From positions 170,805,703 through 170,869,702 of the forward strand of contig NC_057800.1 of the NCBI RefSeq assembly GCF_018294505.1: 64,000 bases of DNA. The letters run 5' to 3'. The notes under the pieces are model-generated. The model was not told where the DNA came from. It ran no database searches and saw only the letters and a list, made by a program, of their open reading frames with translations. The position numbers and the translations under genes are program-made. The DNA is from Triticum aestivum (lineage: Eukaryota; Streptophyta; Magnoliopsida; Poales; Poaceae). The first letter of the stretch is position 1. Each line of letters opens with the position of its first letter. Positions 11,479-22,174 of this stretch are shown piece by piece.

Positions 11479-12303
11479 TCTTGATGTAATTGGTGTCTGA
11501 ATTATTAGCATCAACAATATCAATTTCTTTTTAATTATTACTACTATTAATAGAAGATTTGTTTTACCTTCTCTGTGGATTTCTTCAGTACTAAGCAACA
11601 GGCCAACGATTGACTTGTCAGTGACATTGATAAATTTCTGAAGAAGCTACTATTCCAATTGACAATGCAAACAGAAATTCGTACTCCGATGAAGCCCCCT
11701 ACTCCGCCGAGGGGTGACCGATGACGAGGAGAGGGATGGTCTCTCTCCAAGCCACGTTCGTCAGCATCGAACAAGGCGGTGTTAGATATGACCATCATAG
11801 AGGCAACCTCAATCAAGACTGAAAAATGAAACGGCCAACTGTAGATTTCTGAGATAAGAGCCGATTCAAATAATTTGCTGTACATATTTATAGTATAAAA
11901 CCAAAGTTGTTGTAATTTTGTTGTCTAGAAATTGAACAGTTTTGGAAGTTCGTTTCTTTTATTCACTTTCAGTTCCCCTTTGAGTTTGAGCCTTTTCAGG
12001 CTTGCTTGGTTCATTGTTCCTGTTGTGAAAAAAATAAATTCCGGAGGAAAATAGGTACTGTAACTTCCATCATATTTTCAGTGACATAAACCCAAGCTAT
12101 TTTGAATCTGGTTTGTTGCTCTGATAGAATTATTGGGGTCCAAAATTCAGCTGCTGACAGAGACTTCTTGTCCATCTAGCATGTTCAGGAGCTGTTGTTT
12201 GTGTTGCATCACTCATTTTTCAGAACAAACAAGAGAAATTTCCATCTGGAGTATTTATTTCCTTTAATGCCACATGTGCGAGTCATGCATGATTAGGGCC
12301 TAC
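11479..12303 (+). repeat. Duplicated flank, copy B (gene-less, without MITEs or LINE)
   Basis: This second copy of the unit joins the 'gtacatatt' block directly to 'tgtaattggtgtctgaatta', the 3' UTR end of the exonuclease (2880 in copy A). The exonuclease body is missing and neither MITE nor the LINE is present. The rest aligns with 3871-4386 plus 11198-11478. It is effectively an empty-site control for those three insertions. No gene is called. Confidence 0.85.
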
Positions 12304-12310
12304 ATGGATA

Positions 12311-14228
12311 AATGGATGGTGGTGCAGTTGGGGGAAGATGAAGGCCGCCGTTTTCAGATGACAACTCATCTCATAGACAAGAGAATACTGGAGTTGAACA
12401 AATGATTTCTTCAGTTTTCATACTATAAATAACACCAGTATATGTGCTGTGAGGGGTTCCACGTGGAATGTTTGCAACAGAAGCTAAGATAAATTGTACC
12501 GGTATAGATATTTGTTGATAAACATAGCTTGCGAGGGGCAAAATGGACAAATTGACCTCAGGGTCAAAGTATTTCACAAACTGAACCGTCGGTGAAACTA
12601 ATTCACTCAGCTGACCCTTTTGTGCAGCGCCCGATAGTAAGGCGGTGCACTCTACAGAACAGGGTCTTATTGACAGGCATTGCACGCCTGGCAGGCGTGG
12701 CACCCTGGGGCCAGGCACGGCCCCACCCCCGGTCGTGCAGCGCCTAGCCGATAGGCGCCACACTTGCCAGGTGTAGCGCCTATGCGTAAGGCGCCATACT
12801 TGTGAAGTGCAGCTCCTGCCTGTTACGCGCTGCACATTAACTTACATAGCCAGCTGTGCCCCCTAGCCACCCCCGCCACACACACCCAGCTGACCCACAC
12901 AACATATTTGCTCCCCCCATTTCCCCTCTTACCCCCTCTCAATTCCTTCCCCAAATCCTTGGAATCTGAAGGTTTTGTCCATGGATTTGGACCCCAATCC
13001 CTCCCTCAAGGTAATCTCCTGCGATCCCCTTGTTTTCATCTAAAAAGTTGCTCACATTTACTCAATTCTTGCTAGGGTTAGGAAAATCCTAGTTCTTCAT
13101 GGATTTTGAAATTTGTATGGAAATATGAGATGATTGTTTGGCATTTTGCTAGGTTTAGGATTCTTAGTATGTTAGGGTTAGGGTTATGGTTCTTATTATG
13201 TTGGGTTAGGGTTGTTAGTATGTTAGGGTTAGGCTTACGGTGCTTGTTAAGTTGGGATTAGGGTAATTGTTTGATATCTATGTTAGGGCTTTGGATTTTG
13301 TGTTAATCTTCGGATGATTACTTATGGAATATATTTTACATTCTGTTGTTTTAATTAATTAGGGATGGGAAGAACATGTGTTTATGTTCATCATGTGGAC
13401 AAGGACGCCTTTTTGGAAGGCAATATTGAGCTAGACACGGATGAGCTTGACATGGTGTTTGAGAGTAGTCCTAGCTATGAGGAGGTCTTGGAGCAAGTGA
13501 GGAAAGATTTGAATTAGATCGATCCAAGTGAAATTGCTGAGTTGGAGGGATGGCATAATGTGGGGTTTGGAATGCACATCCGTTGGAAGACAATGCATGT
13601 GAACTCCGAGCAACATTTGGATTGCATACAAGGAGACGGTGGCCGAATCTCTAGAGAAGACTCTTGAGTTATTTGCTAACAAGAAGGTTGAAGCTAATTT
13701 GCACTTGGACTTGAACCGACATGCCTCCCCATTGGTTGCTAGGAGTCCTCCATCCATGAAATGAGTGAACCTCTTTTGATCGAACAAGTGAGGCCAACAT
13801 TAAGCCCGGTTTCAAACAACCAAAATGAAGCGTCGCAAGAGAATGATGAGTATGAGGATGATGAGAATGAAGTTGATCTCCATGAGAACAATGTTGGTGA
13901 TTTGGACACATATCATGTGCAAGAGACCATGGACCCTTCCATCCTGTATTCCCATTGCTATGCATCAGAGTCGGACGATGATGGTCCTGATGAAGAAGTT
14001 GATGAGGAGGGGTTCACGGCGAAGGATGCCCAAGATTTCAAGAAGGTACTACAACGTGATCATCGGATACCATTGTTCAAGGATCTTAGTCTCGCGGATG
14101 AAGCCGTGGTTAACGGTGGCAAGGGTATATTTCTTGGAGTTAGTCCAACTTCTCATCGGGATTTGGAACACGGTAAGAACGATATTTCTCTCGGGTCGAA
14201 GTTCTGAACCTTCTTGGAATTGAAGACG
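12311..14228 (+). mobile_element. 5' part of a Mutator-like element (MULE), truncated by insertion
   Basis: The block holds a GC-rich stretch (12610-12840) of repeated 'ggcgc'/'gcgcc' words, then a leader with a likely first exon, then degenerate N-terminal MULE transposase sequence. It ends where the CACTA-like element starts. I could not find the MULE terminal inverted repeat or the rest of its transposase, so its left boundary is approximate. Confidence 0.55.
12981..14225 (+). pseudogene. MuDR-type transposase, N-terminal part only
   Basis: A likely first coding exon (ATG 12981, MDLDPNPSLK) ends at a GT donor at 13011. The intron holds degenerate 'gttagggtta' words. Coding resemblance resumes near 13365 with VHHVDKDAFLEGNIELDTDE, typical of the N-terminal region of MuDR transposases in grasses. 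TAG 13516-13518 and a frameshift near 13615 break it. A third segment (13761-14207) carries the acidic region and DHRIPLFKDLSLADEAVV, then TGA, with similarity running on to the CACTA border at ~14225. The catalytic DDE and SWIM domains are absent. It cannot act as a transposase. Confidence 0.65.
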
Positions 14229-15088
14229 CACTGGTGCGCGTCGGTCCTAAACAAACAGTTTTTAACCCCTTTCCCCGACGGCATCTGGAACCGTCGCCAA
14301 GTGAGTGTGGGCGATAGGGGGGTCCTTCCCACATGACCCAGAAACTGTCGGGGATATGCCCTCCTGGCACACACGTTCGGCAAAATGAGGTCGTGTGCGA
14401 CCGCGAGCGCTCAAATACGGAAATACATACATTAGAGCTAAAAATACAATTATACGGCGAAATTGTCTCCGGTCGCAAGTACATCCCACATAGTCAGTCC
14501 CTGCTAAACGTTTCTGTTCGTATGTACATCCCACACAGTCGCTCCAAGGAAAACATTTTCGTTCACAGGTACATCACACACAAATTTTCCCATTAAATCG
14601 TTTGTGATAGCGTTGCCATTGCACATGATATTAATAATTTTATCGTTTGCGTTATTGAATGATCACACACGGTGCGTAGAAAGAAACTATGTGGCAAAGA
14701 CTGTCCATCACACACACTTTTTATGTGATAAACGTTTGCGCAAGGTGGCCTAACGCAAACAGTTTTCAAGAGAAAATCATGTGTGCAGTGGAGATTGATC
14801 GCACACGTAGTGGATCCTAGAAACGTTTCTGATCTTCACGTATATCGCAGACGTTTCGCTTTCGCAAACCGTGTGCAGTGTAATCCCTATTTAACCCATA
14901 ATTAATGCAATTAATCCCTAATTGAAAAATCACATGTTATGAATTTGTAAGTAGGCAATCACTTATTTCATATCCAACCATGTTTATTACAAATATTGGT
15001 TCAACCACGAATCCATAATTCAATGCACAGGTACATATACTGAAGAACTACAAAAGCACCAAGTAAAGAATGATGAACTACAGTTGTA

Positions 15089-17314
15089 CTAAAGACTGTA
15101 AAGAGAGAGGCGAAAGACATTCTGGTTGCTGGAGAAGGTGAAACGGAATGCCCATATTGTGCCCTCCTCCATGCGTAAGGCACGCACGACTCTAGGCCAA
15201 CCCCTTGTGATGGCTGCCCGTCCATCCTTCACTGTCTTCATCAGGACTTCTCGATGCTCATTGTAGTCTGGATGAAATACTTTAACCTTCATTGTGTGTC
15301 CATCAATCATGTACTTTGCGAGGTAATCTTGAGTGAACTGCTTTGGGAACCACTGGGAGCGAAAAAGATTCAGACATTGTTGTCTAACAACTCATTATGG
15401 GCAGTAAAAAGAGAAGGCTAGTTACCATCCTACAGATTACTGTTGTGTTGGATAGAGCATAAACAAATAATTTGCTTGCCACCATTCGTATCTTTTTGCT
15501 AATAATCCTTATCAGTTTCCTCACTTGATGCTTGTTCATCAATATCTCATTGCCCCATATGCAAAAAGGGTCGATGCATGGATCCTTGCCAAGGGCATAT
15601 GTACCTACAAGCAACAAGTCAATATTAGAAGCTAACTAGTGTCCAAGCCTGGATCTATATGCACTACATTATGGAACGACGGGGGGAGTACAAGCCGAGG
15701 GATGAAGCTAACCTCGGCGGAAAATGGTGGCAACTCCCATTGTTGTCCTGCATAAGGCATGATAAGTACATCAATCTTAACATAAAACAAATATAGCAAA
15801 GGTAAACAACATCATCTCCAAATGATATCTTGAATGTGTTGGTTTCAGCATGCTGTTAAAGCAGATATAAAATGGAAGGCAATGTTACTGACAGCAGGCT
15901 TAACATCCATCAAATATTGCAATTCAAACTGGCATTGTTGAAAATGAATAGAATGTAGGTAATGCTTAAACATCACACTGGATAAATGTGTAAAACTGAA
16001 ATAAAGGGCATGTGTTAACTACACCAGGAATAACTGGAACCAAATATAGCCATTCAAACTGGTATTGATGTAGTTGAGCGACACAGTTCCGACTTGCACA
16101 TAATGAACCACACATTATGAATGACTGAAATAAACAAGGCATAACTGACTAGTATAACAACCAAATATAGCCATTGAAAACTGGACAGAGTCTCACTGCA
16201 ACCAACCTAACAAGCAAATACAGATAAACAGGGCATATGCTTGAAAACTGGACAAATGCTCACTGCAACCAACCTAACAAGCAGACAAAGATAAACAAGG
16301 CATCTGCTTGATAACTGAAGAAATGCTAAAAAAAGCAACCTAACAACCAAATACAGATAAACAAGGCATCTACTTGATAACTGGACAAATGCTAAAAAAA
16401 GCAACCTAACAACGAAATACAGATAAACAAGTCATCTTCTTGATAACTGGACAAATACTCACCGAACCAAACTAAGAACCAAATACAGATAAACAAGGCA
16501 TCTGCTCGATAACCGAAAAATGCTCACTCTAACCAACCTAATAATCAAATACAGATAAACAAGGCATCTACTCACTATAAATAACCAAATATAGCCATTC
16601 GTGAAACTAAAGTGGACAATTCATACTTAAATATCACATAGACCTATTGAACAATACATTTTTGCATAACTGAAATAATTAAACACGACATAGTTAAATC
16701 ACCGCACGACAAATGCTACTGCAACAAAGGGTATGGGTTGGCAAGCTAGAAAAGGTAATATTTGCTAATAGAATGTTGCCTCACATTTCATGGACGGGAT
16801 CCTTCCAGTTGGAAGAGCATAGACCCATGGTGCGCTCTCTGATGTCACAGATGGGTTGTTTCACCATGGAAGAACCTTCATGGGTGCCCTCCTTGTGGTC
16901 GTGGTCGATGAGATCTGACTTGGCAATTGAGGATCCCAAGCCGCCATCGTAGAATGTGTCCTTCAAAAGTGACAAAATGGGCTCGATGGCGTATAAAGCT
17001 CGCAAATCCTTGACCACTTGGCGGAGGAGATCAGCGGCAGGGCCGTCGAAGAGATCGACGGTGGTTGAACCAGAGGGGTTGGGCATGGACCACTTAACCC
17101 GTGACATGACCCGCGTGAAGCCGTCAGTGTGGACGAGCTTGATGTTGTAGCTAGCTTTCCCGAGATACAGTAATACGCTAGCCCGCTGACATGAAACCTT
17201 TGGCATGGCAACGTAGTCAATGTCTTCGCCGGCTTCCGCGACGACATGTTGCTCCAGGATCGACAGGTCGGGGCGATTGGCGGCCACCTCACCAACGTCC
17301 GCCGGAGAGGCCAT
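15089..17314 (-). CDS. B3-domain protein gene, four exons, open throughout (335 aa)
   Basis: The minus-strand exons are 17314-16785, 15747-15713, 15604-15426 and 15352-15089. All three introns are GT-AG (gtgagg..gcag, gttagc..gtag, gtaact..ccag). Exon phases fit exactly (530+35+179+264 = 1008 nt) with no internal stop. The N-terminal ~180 residues are unrecognised and contain DLFDGPAADLLRQVVKDLRA. The C-terminal ~100 residues resemble a plant B3 DNA-binding fold: WFPKQFTQDYL, then KVKVFHPDY, then GRAAITRGWPRVVRAL, then GTIWAFRFTF. B3 proteins bind DNA in the nucleus. Intron 1 (1037 bp) holds a 66-bp minisatellite. The gene lies inside a transposon and is probably captured or TE-encoded. Intactness is seen; expression and function are unknown. 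Confidence 0.7.
16190..16575 (+). repeat. 66-bp minisatellite (about six copies)
   Basis: The word 'agataaac' recurs at 16222, 16289, 16355, 16421, 16487 and 16553, a period of 66-67 bases. The whole unit is conserved around it ('aaggcatct', 'ataactggacaaat'). The array lies in intron 1 of the B3-domain gene. Confidence 0.9.
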
Positions 17315-17429
17315 GATAAACCTCTTCTTGGCCGAATGCTTGTCGGGCTCTCCGGGATACGTGGTCGAGCTTAGGCTGCGACATTATGGAGTAGGGGATG
17401 TGGATATGGCGGGGAGGGACACTGCTGGC

Positions 17430-17995
17430 CTCATCTAAAAACTCAGGGGAGTGGGGCGACGGTATGGGAATAGCTGGATAACCTGAACTTTATTATCTAA
17501 GCTAGGAGGAACGGGCAGACCGACAGGGTTGGCGGCGGCTGCGGCCGCGAGCTAGGGTTCGAAGGGGGGAAGGGGGGCGGGTGGGGGACTATGGAGGAGG
17601 GTGGTGTTTGAGGATACGCCGTGGCTACTGAAAATTTTAGTAATGGTGGGTGGAGATGGTGGTGGACGAGGGAGGACGACGGTTCAAATGCCTCGGCTGC
17701 TAAAATTTTACTATAAGGTCGGTGCTGGAAGAGTGTGGGCGACGGTTGAAGTACGACGGCTACTAAAATTTGAGTAAAGGAATTGATGCGGGGCGGGAGT
17801 GCCCAAGATCGTGCATGGTCCAATAACAATATGCGTGTATGATAATAAGGAAAGGTGGCGCGGATCCGCCGATTTTTGCAACGCTCAAGGCGGGTAGTTT
17901 GTTTTTTATATTTCTAGCTAGCTGGTCTATCGCACACGGTTCGTCCTAATTTCCAAATACACTTACCCGCCTTTAGCTTCCACAGGTGGTGGTTT
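17430..17995. other. Upstream region of the B3-domain gene, no gene seen
   Basis: This ~570-bp stretch lies 5' of the B3-domain gene (minus strand). It contains several diverged 'ctaaaattttagta'-like words near 17630, 17700 and 17765 and no convincing coding frame. No strong TATA box is visible. A weak 'ataataaag' on the minus strand near 17490 is the only candidate. Confidence 0.4.
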
Positions 17996-18250
17996 TACAA
18001 CGCACTTGCATCACACACAGTTAAGCCAGTACCTCCACCCTTTGCTCGTGCTTGCGCGGTCGTAGTGATTTCAGCGCACTTGCATCGCACACGGTTGAGC
18101 CAGTACCTCCACCCTTTGCTCGCTCTTGCACGGTCGTGGTGATTTCAGCGCACTTGCATCGCACACGGTTGAGCCAGTACCTCCACCTTAATTTGCTCGC
18201 GCTTGCGCGGTCGTGGTGATTCACATCGCACTTGTATCGCACACAGTTTA
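17995..18250 (+). repeat. 74-bp tandem repeat, about three copies
   Basis: The word 'gccagtacctcca' recurs at 18025, 18099 and 18173, a 74-base period. Each unit carries 'cttgcatcgcacacggtt' and 'gcgcggtcgt'. The array sits at the presumed right subterminal region of the CACTA-like element. Confidence 0.9.
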
Positions 18251-19324
18251 GATATTATACCCCGTGTCCGTTGAGGATCATCAGAGTCTTTGCAGCAAAA
18301 TATAACGTTAGGGAGGGTCAAAAGACAGCCACACCAGCATGTGGCCCAAATATATATGAGTGAAAAGGGTGGTATGTGATGTTCAAAATTCCAATGCACA
18401 ACTTTGACCCCGCGGGCCCACGGTTGGGCGTGTCATTGAAGATCGATGAGAGGGGCCAGAAGTCAAGAACCACCTGGAAGTGGCCAAATATATGTATGAA
18501 TATTGGGGATGTTTAAAACATTAAATACACAATGCATAACTTTGGTGGCACCTACCTCGCAAACCCGAAAGCACCCTAACAACCACTTAGCTAGGATATA
18601 TATAATGACATAATGTCGTACCTAGCTAGGATGCTTGGCCCACCACCTCCCACTTCTTGTCAACGGGGCAGATGCATCTAATGATCGATACTTTGGTCAT
18701 ACATGCATGTAGCCATGACCTAGCATAAGACGGACCAATGAATCTTTCGTTTGGTCAAATGACAGTTGTTGTTGTCGATAAACCGCTTGGGCCAATAGAT
18801 TGAACCATCATAAACATCGCACGAGAGGGACCACAAAACTAGCACCTCTTGCATGCGGCCCAAAATGATGTACGTTGGGAAGAGGTGATGTGTGTTTTCA
18901 ATATAGAGTAATGTGGTGCCTACCTCTCGATACAGACAACAACCATGAAGGCAAGGTAGTTAAGGACGAGATACGTACGCAGGGTTTGATGTAGGTCGAA
19001 CCCAGCAATCCGAGCATCTGGGAGGGAATCCTGACAACGCATGAGCTCGAGCTTTGGTTGACCGACATTTGATGGTGAACGGCCCTAACATGAACTAGGA
19101 GGAATTCATTCATGGCCAACACACACCTCTCGTTATTGGTCAAAGGGATGATGTATATACACTCGGGGAGCCCACAGATATCCTTGTCGTCACAAAAAAA
19201 CGCACAAGGGAGACGTGGTCGATCAGAAGACCCCGTATACACTGCATGCGGCCCAAAAATATGTATGGGTATGATGGTGTATGATGTGTTTAAATCCCAA
19301 ATGCACAACTTTGATGGGCCACGC
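18251..19324. other. Unclassified repetitive DNA between the CACTA-like and Copia elements
   Basis: No gene is seen. About four degenerate, widely spaced units share 'ggcccaaa.tatatgtatg' followed by 'atgcacaactttg' (near 18350, 18490, 18860 and 19250). They may be an outer part of the CACTA-like element or an independent repeat. The remnant of the MULE interrupted at 14225 was not recognised here. Confidence 0.4.
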
Positions 19325-21056
19325 TGAAGGAAATATGCCCTAGAGGCAATAAAAAAGTTGTTATTTATATTTCCTTATATCATGATAAATGTTTATTATT
19401 CATGCTAGAATTGTATTAACCGGAAACTTAGTACATGCGTGAATACATAGACAAAACATAGTGTCCCTAGTATGCCTCTACTTGACTAGCTCCTTAATCA
19501 AAGATGGTTAAGTTTCCTAGCCATAGACATGTGTTGTCATTTGATGAACGGGATCACATCATTAAAGAATGATGTGATGGACTAGACCCATATGTTAGCT
19601 TAGCACTATGATCATTTAGTTTATTGTTACTGCTTTCTTCATGACTTATACATGTTCCTATGACTATGAGATTATGCAACTCCCTAATACCAGAGGAACA
19701 CCTTGTGTGCTATCAAACATCACAACGTAACTGGGTGATTATAAAGATGCTCTACAGGTGTCTCCGATGGTGTTTGTTGAGTTGGCATAGATCGAGATTA
19801 GGATTTGTCACTCTGTGTATCAGAGAGGTATCACTGGGCCCTCTCGGTAATGCACATCACTATAAGCCTTGCAAGCAATGTAACTAATGAGTTAGTTCTG
19901 AGATGATGCATTACGGAACGAGTAAAGAGACTTTCCGGTAACGAGATTAAACTAGGTATGATGATACCGACGATCGAATCTCGGGCAAGTAACATACCGA
20001 TGACAAAGGGAACACCGTATGTTGTTATGCGGTTTGACCAATAAAGATCTTCATAGAATATGTAGGAACCAGTATGAGCATCTGGGTTCCGCTATTGGTT
20101 ATTGACCGGAGATGAGTCTTGGTCATGTCTACATAGTTCTCGAACCCGTAGGGTCTGCACGCTTAACGTTCGATGATGATATGTATTTTGAGTTATGTGA
20201 TTTGATGTATCGAAGGTTGTTCAGAGTCCCGGATGTGATCACAGATATGACGAGGAGTCTCGAAATGGTCGAGACGTAAATATCGATATATTGGAAGGCT
20301 ATATTCGGACATCAGAAAGGTTCTGAGTGGTTCGGGTATTTTTTGGAGTACCGGAGAGTTACAGGAATTCGCCGGGGGGAAGTATTGGGCCTTCATGGGC
20401 CTTAGTGGAAAGGAGAGAAGGGCCACAAGGGGAGGCCACGCGCCCCCCATGGGCTGGTCCGAATTGTACTAGGGAGGGGGCGGCGCCCCCCTCTTTCCTT
20501 CTCCTTCTCCTCTCCTTCCTTCTTCTCCTACTTGGACTAGGAAAGGGGGAAACCTACTCCTACTAGGAGTAGGAATCCCCCTTTGGGCGCACCCCTTGTG
20601 GATGGCCCTCCTCCTCCTCCTCCCCTCCTTTATATATGGGGGAGGGGGGCACCCCATAGACACACAAGTTGATCTTTAGCCGTGTGCGGTGCCCCCCTCC
20701 ATAGTTTTCCACCTCGGTCATATTGTCGTAGTGCTTAGGCGAAGCCCTGCATCGGTAACTTCATCATCACCGTCAACACACCGTCGTGCTGACAGAACTC
20801 ACCCTCGGCCTCTACTGGATCAAGAGTACGAGGGACGTCACCGAGCTGAACGTGTGTAGATCGCGGATGTGCTGTGAGTTTGGTACTTGATTGGTTGGAT
20901 CGCGAAGACGTTTGACTACATCGACCGTGTTACTAAACGCTTCCGCTTTTGGTCTATGAGGGTACGTAGACACACTCTGCTTTCTCGTTGCTATGCATCT
21001 CCTAGATAGATCTTGCGTGATCGTAGGAAAATTTTGAAATACTACGTTCCCCAACA
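19325..21056 (+). repeat. Copia 5' LTR (Angela-like)
   Basis: The LTR starts 'tgaaggaaatatgccctaga' and ends 'ctacgttccccaaca', 1732 bp. 'tggcatccgagcc' at 21058, an initiator-tRNA-Met-type primer binding site, follows directly. A TATA-like 'tttatatatggg' lies near 20630, after a GC-rich tract. Short open frames inside are not genes. Confidence 0.85.
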
Positions 21057-21555
21057 GTGGCATCCGAGCCAGGTCTATGCGTAGATGGTATATGCACGAG
21101 TAGAACACAAAGAGTTGTGGGCGATAATAGTCATACTGCTTACCAGCATGTCATACTTTGATTCGGTGGTATTGTTGGATGAAGCGGCCCAGACCGACAT
21201 TACATGACCGCGTTCATGAGACTGGTTCGACCGACGTGCTTCACACATAGGTGGCTAGTGGGTGTCTATTTCTCCAGCTTTAGTTGAATCGAGTTTGACT
21301 ACGCCCGGTCCTTGTTGAAGGTTAAAACAACACACCGGATGAAAAATCGTTGTGGTTTTGATGCGTAGGTAAGAACAGTTCTTGCTAGAAGCCCGTAGCA
21401 GCCACGTAAAACTTGCAACAACAAAGTAGAGGACGTCTAACTTGTTTTTGCAGGGCATGATGTGACGTGATATGGTCAAGACATGATGAGATATAAATTG
21501 TTGTATGAGATGATCATGTTTTGTTAAAGTTATCGGCAACTGGCAGGAGCCTTAT
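19325..21555 (+). mobile_element. Copia (Angela-like) element: 5' LTR and leader, cut by element H
   Basis: An LTR, a primer binding site and about 500 bases of untranslated leader (21057-21555) are present in plus orientation. The Tat-lineage element H begins inside the leader at 21556, so the remaining Copia gag-pol would lie beyond the right end of the window. No coding sequence of this element is included. The Angela assignment is from memory of the LTR start. Confidence 0.75.
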
Positions 21556-22086
21556 TGTTGGGGATATAACTACCAGGTATGACCCACCCAGGAGGGGCCG
21601 AGTCAATCCTAATGGCGGGTTATTAAAAGAAGCCCGGCGAGTATACAAGGCGACGGTTCATTATAAGACTTGTAGTAGGCCCAAGCCCAAAGGCGGCTTA
21701 AGGCCCATAATGGTAAACCGCCATGTATGAGTAAGACTTGTAAAGTAAGGCATGTAAAAGAAGTCACCGAGCCGGACACGTTGTATGAGCCGGCCAGGAC
21801 TCTGTAGGCCGCCAGGCGTCAACCCGTGTATATAAGGGGACGACCTGGTGGCGGCTTAGGGCAAGAAACAATAGATCAAGAGCCAAGCTAGCGTATTCGC
21901 TCCTTGGTCATCGAAACCTAGCAATACCACATCAACTAGACTAGGCTTTACCTTCACCGTAAGGGGCCGAACCAGTATAAACTTCTCGTGTCCTTTGTCC
22001 CGATTAAGCCCTTTAAGCTTCCTAGTTGCGATGGCTCCACGACTAAGTCCTTTCACTAGGACATCTGCCGTGACAATTCCACGACA
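21556..22086 (+). repeat. Element H 5' LTR
   Basis: It begins 'tgttggggatataacta' and ends 'ttccacgaca', 531 bp. The start recurs at 63890. The two-base gap and PBS that follow fix its right end. Confidence 0.85.
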
Positions 22087-22088
22087 AT

Positions 22089-22106
22089 TGGCGCCCACCG
22101 CGGGGC
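22089..22106 (+). other. Element H primer binding site
   Basis: 'tggcgcccaccgcgggg' starts two bases after the LTR end, the expected place for a tRNA-primed minus-strand start. The tRNA species was not determined. Confidence 0.75.
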
Positions 22107-22174
22107 CAGCGCACGGTGGATTTGAGTTCTTGAAGGGCAGCTTCGAAGGACTCAAGGGATACGCTGTGGGCCGG

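Larger units (their letters stand above)
14229..18250. mobile_element. CACTA-like element carrying a B3-domain gene (3' end uncertain)
   Basis: The left end reads CACTGGTGCGCG and interrupts the MULE transposase. Both flanks are rich in a subterminal word of the type 'atcgcacacggtt' or its complement (14380-14880 and 17930-18250), as expected for CACTA subterminal repeats. No CACTA transposase is visible. The interior carries a B3-domain gene on the minus strand, with minisatellite DNA in its first intron. I did not find a matching CACTG inverted terminus on the right, so the end is set at the last subterminal repeat. Another TIR class remains possible. Confidence 0.5.

Noticed and set aside
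12610..12840. GC-rich short inverted words, considered as an RNA gene or hairpin array
   Set aside because: The repeats are short and mixed in orientation with no long stem. They are best explained as the subterminal region of the MULE.
13150..13270. Telomere-like 'gttagggtta' words
   Set aside because: They are few, irregular and not the plant TTTAGGG array. They lie in an AT-rich intron of the MULE transposase remnant.
15001..15225. Alternative minus-strand frame overlapping the last B3 exon
   Set aside because: It overlaps the B3 C-terminal exon in a different frame and lacks any recognisable motif.
20327..20663. Open frames on both strands in the Copia LTR
   Set aside because: They lie in the low-complexity GC-rich U3/R region of an LTR and have no protein resemblance.
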